The position numbers and the translations under genes were made by a program. The notes under the pieces are model-generated. The model had not been told where the DNA came from, did not search any database, and worked only from the letters and a program-made list of their open reading frames with translations. From Nitrospirota bacterium (GTDB lineage Bacteria; Nitrospirota; Nitrospiria; Nitrospirales; Nitrospiraceae), in NCBI GenBank assembly GCA_005877535.1, contig VBOM01000059.1, forward strand, positions 1 to 5,235: a stretch of DNA of 5,235 nucleotides, given 5' to 3'. Positions 1 through 5,235 of this stretch are shown here, one piece after another (position 1 is the stretch's first letter; the number at the start of each line of letters is the position of its first letter).

Positions 1-14
1 CCCGCATACGTTTT

Positions 15-49
15 ACAGCCGGTACGGCGACGTGTTTGCCTACGGCTGT
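15..49. repeat. Imperfect inverted repeat overlapping the prfB promoter
   Basis: The arms ACAGCCG (15-21) and CGGCTGT (43-49) are perfect 7-bp complements. They can be extended by TA/TA if G22 is bulged. The right arm ends exactly on the T of the extended -10 TG element. The spacing between arms is about 21 nt. It could be an operator half-site pair or simply chance. There is no U-tract after the right arm, so it is not an intrinsic terminator of an upstream gene. Confidence 0.3.
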
Positions 50-57
50 GTTATAAT
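49..57 (+). promoter_or_regulatory. Extended -10 promoter of prfB
   Basis: The hexamer TATAAT at 52-57 is a perfect sigma70 -10 box. It is preceded by TG at 49-50 with one intervening base, which makes the extended -10 form TGTTATAAT. No good TTGACA-like -35 box lies 16-18 bp upstream (the 17-bp position reads GACGTG), which fits an extended -10 promoter that does not depend on a -35 contact. A start of transcription near 64-65 is inferred, giving a leader of about 80 nt before ATG 145. The assignment rests on consensus match and position only. Confidence 0.6.
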
Positions 58-144
58 CTGCGCGGTTTTGTGCCTGTTCGGCTCTTTGCGCACCAAGGGA
101 TCTGAGCCCGACGCAGTGGCGGTATAACCAGAAAGGATCGCTCC

Positions 145-1051
145 ATGTTAGATGAAGTAAAGATTCGCGTGCGGGCCATCGGGCAATTGGTATCGGAACT
201 ACGGGGGCATCTTTGACTTCGCCCGCATGACGGCCGAGTTGGCACATCTGGAGCAGCAGACGTCGCAACCGGATTTTTGGAACCATGCTCAGAAGGCCGC
301 CAAGATCAGCAGGAAGAAATCCACGATAGAGCGCGACCTCCAGCAGTGGCGTGATATCGATGCGAAGAGGAACGATCTGGACGCGTTACTCGAGTTGGCA
401 GAAGAAAGCGGCGACGCCGAGCTCGTGAAGGAATTGACGTTCGAGCTGGATCAATTTGAGCCTAAGCTCGCCGCCCTACGGCTTGAACTTCTGCTCTCGG
501 GCGATCTGGACCCCAACAACGCGATTGTGGCAATCCATCCTGGTGCCGGCGGGACGGAATCGCAGGACTGGGCGCAGATCCTGCTCCGCATGTACGTCCG
601 TTGGGCCGAGAGGAAGAAATTCAAGGTCGAAACGTTGGATCTGCTCCCGGGCGAAGAGGCGGGCGTGAAGAGCGTGACGCTGTCAGTGGCAGGGGCCTAT
701 GCCTATGGCTATCTCAAGGCCGAAGCAGGCGTACACCGGCTGGTGCGCATTTCACCCTTCGATGCAAACAAGCGGAGGCACACCTCCTTTGCCTCGGTCT
801 TCGTCTATCCCGAGGTTGATGAAGAAGTTGACCTCGTGATCGAAGACAAAGACCTCAAGATCGATACCTTTCGAGCCGGCGGCGCCGGCGGCCAGAATGT
901 GAATAAAGTCGAGACGGCCATCCGCATGACGCACCTGCCGACCGGGATCGTGGTGCAATGTCAGAATGAACGGTCACAGCTCCAGAATCGTAACGGCGCA
1001 ATGAAGGTCTTGAAGGCGCGCCTCTATGAACTTTCATCGAGGCCTATCTGA
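145..1051 (+). CDS. prfB: Peptide chain release factor 2, programmed +1 frameshift; C-terminus disrupted by an internal deletion
   Basis: RF2 reads UAA and UGA in the ribosomal A site and triggers hydrolysis of peptidyl-tRNA in the cytoplasm. ATG 145 is preceded by the Shine-Dalgarno sequence AAAGGA (132-137) with 7 nt spacing. Twenty-three codons are read to CTT 211-213; TGA 214-216 follows and translation must shift +1 to GAC 215. The joined product is about 301 residues. Visible in it are the coiled-coil-like N-terminal domain 1 (about 1-110), the [10 protein letters not shown] segment (about 133-142), the SPF anticodon-like tripeptide at 203-205 and the catalytic GGQ at 248-250 (E. coli RF2, from memory: 205-207 and 250-252). 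The family is usually about 365 residues. Here homology stops at YEL (294-296), is followed by the unrelated residues SSRPI and then TGA 1049-1051. The missing stretch normally includes the QIRSYVL...DLRTG region. ATG 227 is an internal codon of the shifted frame, not the start. Identity as RF2 is near certain; whether this copy is functional is doubtful. Confidence 0.93.
202..217 (+). promoter_or_regulatory. RF2 programmed +1 frameshift site (autoregulatory recoding signal)
   Basis: The sequence CGG GGG CAT CTT TGA C matches the classical RF2 recoding site (E. coli AGG GGG UAU CUU UGA C) in layout. An internal Shine-Dalgarno-like G-run (203-207) lies 3 nt before the slippery CTT codon, followed directly by the in-frame TGA and then C. 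In the known mechanism, scarce RF2 makes the ribosome pause at UGA, the P-site tRNA-Leu slips from CUU to UUU, and translation continues in +1. Abundant RF2 terminates there, giving negative feedback. The two differences from E. coli are C for A at 202 and C for T at 208. Confidence 0.95.
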
Positions 1052-1119
1052 AGATGAAGCAGCTTGGAATAACCGCTCTCAGCTATCAACAGTCTGGAAC
1101 GGACGAGTTCGATAGCTGA
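1033..1119 (+). pseudogene. Detached RF2 C-terminal tail in a different frame
   Basis: Read from TTC 1033, the frame encodes [12 protein letters not shown] followed by a 16-residue lineage-type extension and TGA 1117-1119. FIEA(Y/S)LK is the extreme C-terminal signature of RF2, normally preceded by ...VLDGDLDP. It is offset by two bases from the frame that carries GGQ, so it is not translated from prfB as the sequence stands. It has no start codon or ribosome binding site of its own. It marks where the intact prfB would have ended, 32 nt before lysS. The remnant shows that the upstream truncation comes from loss of internal DNA, not from a naturally short protein. Confidence 0.85.
1079..1119. 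repeat. 9-bp perfect inverted repeat at the end of the RF2 tail
   Basis: TCAGCTATC (1079-1087) and GATAGCTGA (1111-1119) are perfect reverse complements separated by 23 nt. The stem can continue with AAC (1088-1090) against GTT (1107-1109) if C1110 is bulged. The right arm contains the ancestral prfB stop TGA. No U-run follows, so it is not a standard intrinsic terminator. It could be a structured prfB-lysS junction in the mRNA, or coincidence. Confidence 0.4.
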
Positions 1120-1137
1120 CCGAGGAAAGTGGATCGG

Positions 1138-1143
1138 TAAGGG
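1138..1143 (+). promoter_or_regulatory. Ribosome binding site of lysS supporting a TTG start
   Basis: TAAGGG lies 8 nt upstream of TTG 1152. There is no ATG or GTG in this frame in the preceding bases back to the prfB tail. The first residues after TTG ([18 protein letters not shown]) already look like a LysRS N-terminus. Together these favour TTG 1152 as the start. Confidence 0.6.
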
Positions 1144-1151
1144 CGCACATC

Positions 1152-2633
1152 TTGGACGAACTGAGCGAACAGCAGCAGCAACGTATCAAGAAGCTCGACG
1201 CCCTGCGCGAAGCGGGCGTGTCACCCTACGGCACGCGATTTGATGTGAAGGATCGTGCGGGCCAACTGATCAAACTCCATGCCGAGAAAACCAAGGATGT
1301 ACTGGAAGAACAGAAGATCTCCTGTACCTTTGCGGGACGCATCGTCGCTCTGCGGCGATTCGGCAAGGCAGGCTTCGCAGTGCTGCAAGACGGATCCGAC
1401 CGGCTTCAGGTCTATCTCAAGAAAGATTATCTCTCAGAGCAAGGTTATCGCGTCGCTGAACTGCTCGACTTGGGCGACTGGATTGGCGTGACCGGTACCC
1501 TCTTTCGCACGAAGACAAATGAATTCACCGTTGGGGTCACACAGCTGACCTTCTTGAGCAAAGCCCTCAGACCGCTTCCAGAAAAGTGGCACGGGTTGAC
1601 GGACGTGGAAACCCGCTATCGGCAGCGCTATGTCGACTTGATTGCCAATCCTGAGGTCCATAGCATCTTCGCCACCCGCAGCAGAATTATCGCTGGCATT
1701 CGAGCCTTCTTAATTGAACGAGGCTTCCTTGAAGTCGAAACGCCGATGATGCATCCGATTCCAGGTGGCGCGGCGGCAAAACCCTTTGTCACGCACCATA
1801 ATGCTCTCGGTGTCAATCTCTATCTTCGCATCGCGCCGGAACTCTATTTGAAGCGGTTGATCGTGGGCGGCTTTCCACGTGTGTTTGAAATCAATCGCAA
1901 CTTCCGGAATGAAGGCATCTCGACGATTCATAACCCAGAATTCACGATGCTGGAGTTCTACGTTGCCTATGCCGACTACCAGGATTTGCTCATCCTCACA
2001 GAAGACCTCGTCTCCTCGTTGGCCCAGCAGGTCCTCGGCAAGACGGTCATCGACTATCAGGGCAAGGAGATCACGCTCACGCCTCCGTGGCGCCGCTGGT
2101 CGTATCATCAGGCGATCCTGGAGGTGAACGACATCGATCCTTCCATCCTTAAGAATCAAAACAATGCGATTGCGGCGGCAAAAAAGCTGGGCGTCTCGGT
2201 CGATCCGAAATGGCCGCTCTTTAATATCGTGAACGAAATCTTCGAGGAAACGGTGGAGCCCAATCTACAGCAACCGACGTTCATTACCGACTACCCGATT
2301 GAAATCTCTCCGCTCGCACGACGCAAAGACTCGAACCCGGCGTTGACCGATCGCTTCGAGCTCTACATTGCCGGTCGTGAAATCGCAAACGCCTTTTCAG
2401 AGTTAAACGATCCGGTGGATCAACGGGAACGGTTCGAAGGGCAAGCAGTCCAGCGGACGGCGGGTGACGAAGAGGCGCATCTGGTGGATGAAGACTTCCT
2501 GCGCGCCTTGGAGTACGGCATGCCACCGACTGCAGGCGAAGGCATTGGCATCGACCGGCTAATCATGCTTTTGACGAACCAAGCTTCGATCCGCGACGTG
2601 GTCCTCTTCCCACAACTGAGACCCGAGAAATAA
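1152..2633 (+). CDS. lysS: Lysyl-tRNA synthetase, class II
   Basis: The product charges tRNA-Lys with lysine using ATP in the cytoplasm, normally as a homodimer. At 493 residues it is full length for bacterial class II LysRS. An N-terminal helix (about 1-25) leads into an anticodon-binding OB-fold (about 58-137, starting near [17 protein letters not shown]). The class II catalytic core follows. Motif 1 is around [11 protein letters not shown] (190-200), motif 2 around [14 protein letters not shown] (251-264) and motif 3 around [11 protein letters not shown] (464-474). The NAFSELNDP segment (413-421) and [14 protein letters not shown] (437-450) are typical of the family. No key motif is missing. 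The start is TTG with a fair Shine-Dalgarno site. The gene follows the prfB tail by 32 nt and precedes lolC by 2 nt, so it is very likely co-transcribed with lolC. Confidence is very high for function. Confidence 0.98.
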   Translation: MDELSEQQQQRIKKLDALREAGVSPYGTRFDVKDRAGQLIKLHAEKTKDVLEEQKISCTFAGRIVALRRFGKAGFAVLQDGSDRLQVYLKKDYLSEQGYRVAELLDLGDWIGVTGTLFRTKTNEFTVGVTQLTFLSKALRPLPEKWHGLTDVETRYRQRYVDLIANPEVHSIFATRSRIIAGIRAFLIERGFLEVETPMMHPIPGGAAAKPFVTHHNALGVNLYLRIAPELYLKRLIVGGFPRVFEINRNFRNEGISTIHNPEFTMLEFYVAYADYQDLLILTEDLVSSLAQQVLGKTVIDYQGKEITLTPPWRRWSYHQAILEVNDIDPSILKNQNNAIAAAKKLGVSVDPKWPLFNIVNEIFEETVEPNLQQPTFITDYPIEISPLARRKDSNPALTDRFELYIAGREIANAFSELNDPVDQRERFEGQAVQRTAGDEEAHLVDEDFLRALEYGMPPTAGEGIGIDRLIMLLTNQASIRDVVLFPQLRPEK

Positions 2634-2635
2634 CG

Positions 2636-3913
2636 GTGGCCCTCCCCTACGAAATCTTTGTCGGCTTGCGATACCTGCGCGCAAAGCGTCGGAATCGGAC
2701 AATTTCATTGAACACCATGGTCTCCATTGCCGGAATCACACTTGGTGTGGCCGCCCTGATCGGGACAGTCGGCATTATGACCGGCTTTAAAGAGGACATT
2801 CAGGCCAAGATTCTTGGAACGACAGCCCATATCATCGTGCAGGATCGGATGAAGGACAGCATGAGTGATTACGATCCGGTCACCAAGCAGGTGGCAACTG
2901 TGCCGGGTGTTGTGGCGGCAACTCCGTTTGTGCTCAAACAGGTCTTGCTTACGACCCAAACCGGAGTGCAAGGCATCGTAATCCGCGGCATCGATCCCCA
3001 ACGCGAGGGCACGGTAACCGAACTGGCCAAAAATCTATTGACTGGACAGTTAGCCGACCTCAGCCGACCGGTCAAAGTGAAGCAGCCAAATGCAGAGAAC
3101 CCGACTGCCCCGGCAGTCGAGACAGAAAAACCCGGTATCATCCTGGGGAAAGAATTGGCGCTCCGGCTGGGCGTGTTTGTCGGCGATACGATCAATGTGG
3201 TGTCTCCTGTAGGTCCTATAAGCGCCATCGGCATGGTACCCAAGATCAGGACCTTCGCGCTGGTCGGTCTGTTTCAATCCGGCATGTACGAGTACGATTC
3301 ATCCTTGGCCTACATCGATCTCGCAGAGGCGCAGAAGTTTTTCAACATGGGGCAGACCGTGTCGGGCATTGAAATCAAGGTCACGGACGTCTTCCACGCA
3401 GCGGAGACGGCCCGCTCCGTGGAGCAGTCGCTCGGCTTTGCCTATGGGGCGCGCGACTGGATGCAGATGAATCGTAATCTTTTCTCGGCGCTTAAACTCG
3501 AAAAGACGATGATGTTTCTGTTGTTGGTGCTGATCACGATCGTTGCGTCCTTCAACATCGTGAGCACGCTCACCATGATCGTCACGGAGAAACAAAAGGA
3601 AATTGCGATTCTCAAGGCCATGGGCGCGACGCGTAAGAGCATTCGGCGCATTTTCATGCTGAACGGATTGATCATCGGTCTGTCCGGGACAGCCATCGGC
3701 ATTCCGCTCGGCTACGCGTTTCTCTGGCTGATCCAGACATTCTGGACCTTCGATCCCACGGTCTATTACATCTCGCGGATCCCTGTTCATGTACAAGCGA
3801 TGGACGTCTTCCTTGTGGCTGGCTCCGCAATTGTGATTAGCTTTGCCGCCACGGTCTACCCCTCGCTCCAGGCAGCCAAGCTTGCACCAGTGGCCGCGCT
3901 GCGCTACGAATGA
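2636..3913 (+). CDS. lolC: Lipoprotein-releasing ABC transporter permease, LolC/LolE (LolF-like) family
   Basis: This inner-membrane permease works with LolD to extract mature lipoproteins from the inner membrane and pass them to periplasmic LolA. The 425-residue protein has the family layout: an N-terminal elbow (YEIFVGLRYLRAKR, 5-18), TM1 (about 27-50), a large periplasmic MacB/PCD-like domain (about 51-288), then TM2 (290-314), TM3 (341-367) and TM4 (391-412). The cytoplasmic coupling segment EKQKEIAILKAMGATRKSI (318-336) is a hallmark of LolC/E. The C-terminus LAPVAALRYE (416-425) is also family-typical. GTG 2636 is 2 nt after the lysS stop, with only a weak GAGAAA element upstream, which suggests translational coupling. 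The next Met (residue 28) falls inside TM1, so a later start is unlikely. Only one permease gene is present here. It may act as a LolF-type homodimer or have a partner elsewhere, so the letter C versus E is not settled. FtsX/MacB-family relatives are less likely given lolD next door. Confidence 0.93.
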   Translation: MALPYEIFVGLRYLRAKRRNRTISLNTMVSIAGITLGVAALIGTVGIMTGFKEDIQAKILGTTAHIIVQDRMKDSMSDYDPVTKQVATVPGVVAATPFVLKQVLLTTQTGVQGIVIRGIDPQREGTVTELAKNLLTGQLADLSRPVKVKQPNAENPTAPAVETEKPGIILGKELALRLGVFVGDTINVVSPVGPISAIGMVPKIRTFALVGLFQSGMYEYDSSLAYIDLAEAQKFFNMGQTVSGIEIKVTDVFHAAETARSVEQSLGFAYGARDWMQMNRNLFSALKLEKTMMFLLLVLITIVASFNIVSTLTMIVTEKQKEIAILKAMGATRKSIRRIFMLNGLIIGLSGTAIGIPLGYAFLWLIQTFWTFDPTVYYISRIPVHVQAMDVFLVAGSAIVISFAATVYPSLQAAKLAPVAALRYE

Positions 3914-3947
3914 TTATGCCGGCCTCTCCATTATTGTTCTTTCATTC

Positions 3948-3952
3948 TGGAG
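3948..3952 (+). promoter_or_regulatory. Ribosome binding site deciding the lolD start
   Basis: TGGAG (3948-3952) sits 7 nt before GTG 3960. From GTG 3960 the protein begins MITVTDLYKSF, the normal LolD N-terminus. The longer frame starting at ATG 3843 would overlap the end of lolC by 71 nt and add 39 residues unlike any ABC ATPase, so it is not the start. Confidence 0.75.
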
Positions 3953-3959
3953 TTCCGGC

Positions 3960-4622
3960 GTGATCACCGTTACGGATCTGTACAAATCGTTCCCGATGGG
4001 CGGGCAGACCCTCACGGTACTGAAGGGCGTCAATCTACAGATTCATCGGGGGGAGTTGATTGCGATTGTCGGAGCTTCGGGAGCCGGAAAGAGCACGCTG
4101 CTCCATATTATCGGGACGCTGGACCGTCCCACCACAGGGACGGTCCACTTCGACGGCCAGGATATGTTTCACCTGTCGGAAGATGATCAGGCGGAGTTTC
4201 GGAATCGGCGCATCGGGTTTGTCTTCCAGTTTCATCATCTCCTGCCGGAGTTCACGGCGATCGAGAATGCTTGTATGCCAGCTCTGATCCAGCGCCGGCA
4301 TCCGGTAGATTGTGAACCGGAAGCCATCACGTTGTTGCAGGAGGTTGGGCTAGGAGCTCGGTTGCATCACAAGCCTGGTGAGTTATCCGGCGGTGAGCAG
4401 CAGCGCGTGGCGGTCGCACGGGCCCTCTTGCAAAAGCCTGATCTTGTGTTGGCTGATGAACCGACCGGAAATCTGGATACGCATACGGGAGAGGCGCTCT
4501 TTGCGATGATGCGTGAACTGAACAAAGCCCGTGGAACGACCTTCGTGATCGTCACCCATAACGATAAGCTGTCGGCCCAAGCCGACCGGATTGTTCATAT
4601 GCAGGATGGTCAGATTGTCTAA
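3960..4622 (+). CDS. lolD: Lipoprotein-releasing system ATP-binding protein LolD
   Basis: This cytoplasmic ABC ATPase powers lipoprotein extraction by the adjacent permease. The protein is 220 residues, the usual LolD size. Visible motifs are Walker A GASGAGKST (38-46), Q-loop Gln in VFQFHHLLPEFT (Q90), ABC signature LSGGEQQ (142-148), Walker B LVLADEP with catalytic Glu (162-168, E167), D-loop GNLD (170-173) and H-loop VTHN (H200). FQFHHLLPEFTAIEN is the LolD-characteristic stretch after the Q-loop and separates it from MacB and FtsE, which usually have other residues there. The TGT on the N-terminal side (GTVHFDGQD, 60-68) is family-typical. It follows lolC by 46 nt in the same orientation, fitting one operon. 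GTG 3960 is chosen for its Shine-Dalgarno site and homology. Nothing in the gene looks abnormal. Confidence 0.95.
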   Translation: MITVTDLYKSFPMGGQTLTVLKGVNLQIHRGELIAIVGASGAGKSTLLHIIGTLDRPTTGTVHFDGQDMFHLSEDDQAEFRNRRIGFVFQFHHLLPEFTAIENACMPALIQRRHPVDCEPEAITLLQEVGLGARLHHKPGELSGGEQQRVAVARALLQKPDLVLADEPTGNLDTHTGEALFAMMRELNKARGTTFVIVTHNDKLSAQADRIVHMQDGQIV

Positions 4623-4712
4623 GAGATACAATGTCATCTTGACGTCTTCGCAGGAGATGCCTCCTACCAGACCAATCCATCGTTTACATTCATACGATTG
4701 GCCCGTCCAACC

Positions 4713-4741
4713 TTGACGAGAGCCATGTCATCCAATAGACT
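4713..4741 (+). promoter_or_regulatory. Candidate sigma70 promoter before the outer-membrane protein gene
   Basis: TTGACG (4713-4718) and TAGACT (4736-4741) are separated by exactly 17 bp and match the -35 consensus at 5 of 6 and the -10 consensus at 4 of 6 positions. The implied start of transcription near 4748 leaves a leader of about 30 nt before ATG 4779. The surrounding 156-bp gap (4623-4778) has no gene. Its only other structures are a weak AGGAG/CTCCT hairpin (4652-4665) without a U-tract and a short CCAAT/ATTGG repeat. I therefore see no clear terminator for lolD, and read-through into the next gene remains possible. Confidence 0.4.
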
Positions 4742-4778
4742 CACACAAATATCCCAACTCGCATGGAGTTCTCCTTCT

Positions 4779-5235
4779 ATGTCGTATTATCGATCAGTTC
4801 GTGCCGTTGCGATCTTGGTGGGCCTGATGATTCCTGCCCAGGCGATGGCTCTAGAATTCGTGGCCGTCGGGCCTCGTGCGATGGGCATGGGCGGCGCCGG
4901 CGTGGCCGTCACGACGGATGCCTTGGCCACCTATTGGAACCCTGCCGGGCTAGCGATGACCCAGACGGTGGATATTAGGATTCAAGGCGGTGGACAAGTG
5001 ATCGATCGTCTCGGCATCGCCGACGCCGTCCACGACCTCGAAAAGTTTAGTACCAGTGATACGTCGAATGCCAATCTAGCAAGGGCGCAGGACATTGCCG
5101 CTCGAATCAATAGCCCCGGCGCCACGGTATCGATCAATGGGTCCGCTGGTCTCTATATCAAAGGACACTTTGGGGAGCATGCCTTTGGAGTTAATGTTTC
5201 GGATGTCGCAACCGGCGGGGGGGTTGTTGCTACTC
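4779..5235 (+). CDS. Outer-membrane-type exported protein, TraF-like/FadL-like N-terminus (partial, runs off the window)
   Basis: ATG 4779 is preceded by GGAG (4765-4768) with 10 nt spacing, and the frame stays open to the window end (152 complete codons). Residues 1-24 form a Sec signal peptide: Arg at 5 and 8, hydrophobic AVAILVGLMIPA (9-20), and an AMA cleavage motif at 22-24 before LEFVAVG. The mature start contains GPRAMGMGGAGVAVTTDAL (31-49) then ATYWNPAGLA (50-59). This arrangement (R-A-M-G-M-G-G-A ... D ... YWNPAGLA) is typical of outer-membrane beta-barrel proteins annotated as TraF-like (TraF_2) or FadL/OmpP1-like. The following region, rich in Gly, Ser and alternating hydrophobic residues, fits early barrel strands. 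No substrate can be named. Neighbouring Lol genes support an envelope role only loosely, because the gene probably has its own promoter. A 7-G tract lies at 5217-5223. Confidence 0.75.
   Translation, partial: MSYYRSVRAVAILVGLMIPAQAMALEFVAVGPRAMGMGGAGVAVTTDALATYWNPAGLAMTQTVDIRIQGGGQVIDRLGIADAVHDLEKFSTSDTSNANLARAQDIAARINSPGATVSINGSAGLYIKGHFGEHAFGVNVSDVATGGGVVAT

Noticed and set aside
51..245. 64-codon minus-strand frame across the prfB leader
   Set aside because: It overlaps the promoter, the ribosome binding site and the recoding site of prfB on the other strand and shows no protein-like features.
227..1051. ATG 227 as the start of an ordinary, single-frame prfB
   Set aside because: The RF2 N-terminal residues are encoded upstream from ATG 145 in the zero frame and joined through a recognisable frameshift site; 227 has no suitable ribosome binding site and lies inside domain 1.
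1710..2159. 149-codon open frame on the minus strand
   Set aside because: It is antisense to the lysS catalytic core, with composition typical of a complementary-strand shadow and no family resemblance.
3299..3796. 165-codon open frame on the minus strand
   Set aside because: It lies wholly opposite the lolC coding region, is rich in His, Arg and Asp as expected for antisense shadow translation, and has no recognisable domain.
3843..4622. Longer lolD starting at ATG 3843
   Set aside because: It would overlap the lolC end by 71 nt and add 39 residues without ABC homology; GTG 3960 has a good Shine-Dalgarno site and begins the normal LolD N-terminus.
4652..4665. AGGAG/CTCCT hairpin after lolD as an intrinsic terminator
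   Set aside because: The stem is only 5 bp and no U-tract follows it, so it does not meet the usual pattern.
4763..4978. 71-codon frame starting at ATG 4763
   Set aside because: It is rich in Arg, Gly, Cys and Asp and lies out of frame with the exported protein that starts at 4779, which has a signal peptide and a known motif; this is a shadow frame.
1..5235. CRISPR array, mobile element, tRNA/rRNA, toxin-antitoxin or defence genes
   Set aside because: I saw no spaced direct repeats, transposase-like frames, terminal inverted repeats, cloverleaf sequences or defence-type domains on either strand; the window is almost filled by conserved housekeeping genes.

Overview
This window reads as a bacterial chromosomal housekeeping segment with every gene on the + strand. 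The order is prfB (release factor 2) - lysS (lysyl-tRNA synthetase) - lolC/E-type permease - lolD (ATPase) - 5' part of an outer-membrane-type protein. The two Lol genes and the exported beta-barrel-like protein point to a diderm (Gram-negative) organism. Moderately high GC, only one LolC/E-type permease gene in view, and lysS directly joined to lolC-lolD would fit a Nitrospirota or Desulfobacterota-like lineage better than Enterobacteria. That assignment is inference from gene order and protein style, with no search run.

Layout. Positions 1-144 hold a leader with an extended -10 promoter (TG-T-TATAAT, 49-57) overlapped by an imperfect inverted repeat. prfB starts at ATG 145 and meets an in-frame TGA at 214-216, inside a near-copy of the classical RF2 +1 recoding site, and continues in the +1 frame. 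The GGQ and SPF motifs are intact, but the reading frame ends early at 1051. Immediately after the YEL motif the DNA jumps, in a different frame, to what is recognisably the extreme RF2 C-terminus ([12 protein letters not shown], frame 1033-1119). About 57 codons that RF2 normally has between these two points are absent. This is the most notable observation in the window: a deletion of about 172 bp, either real or an assembly/sequencing artefact.

lysS (TTG start 1152, stop 2633) is full length with OB-fold and class II catalytic motifs. The lolC/E-type permease (GTG 2636-3913) follows after 2 nt. lolD (GTG 3960-4622) follows after 46 nt and carries all ABC motifs. Together these two encode the inner-membrane machine that extracts lipoproteins and hands them to LolA. 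A 156-bp gap (4623-4778) holds a plausible sigma70 promoter (TTGACG-17-TAGACT) but no convincing intrinsic terminator. An outer-membrane-type protein starts at ATG 4779 with a signal peptide and a motif seen in TraF-like and FadL-like barrels, and it runs off the window end.

Functionally, the first two genes serve translation (termination and lysine charging) and the next two serve envelope biogenesis. Tight spacing from lysS onward suggests one transcript for lysS-lolC-lolD, probably including prfB. I see no defence system, CRISPR array, tRNA, rRNA or mobile element. The recoding signal and the broken RF2 C-terminus are the features that go beyond ordinary housekeeping content.
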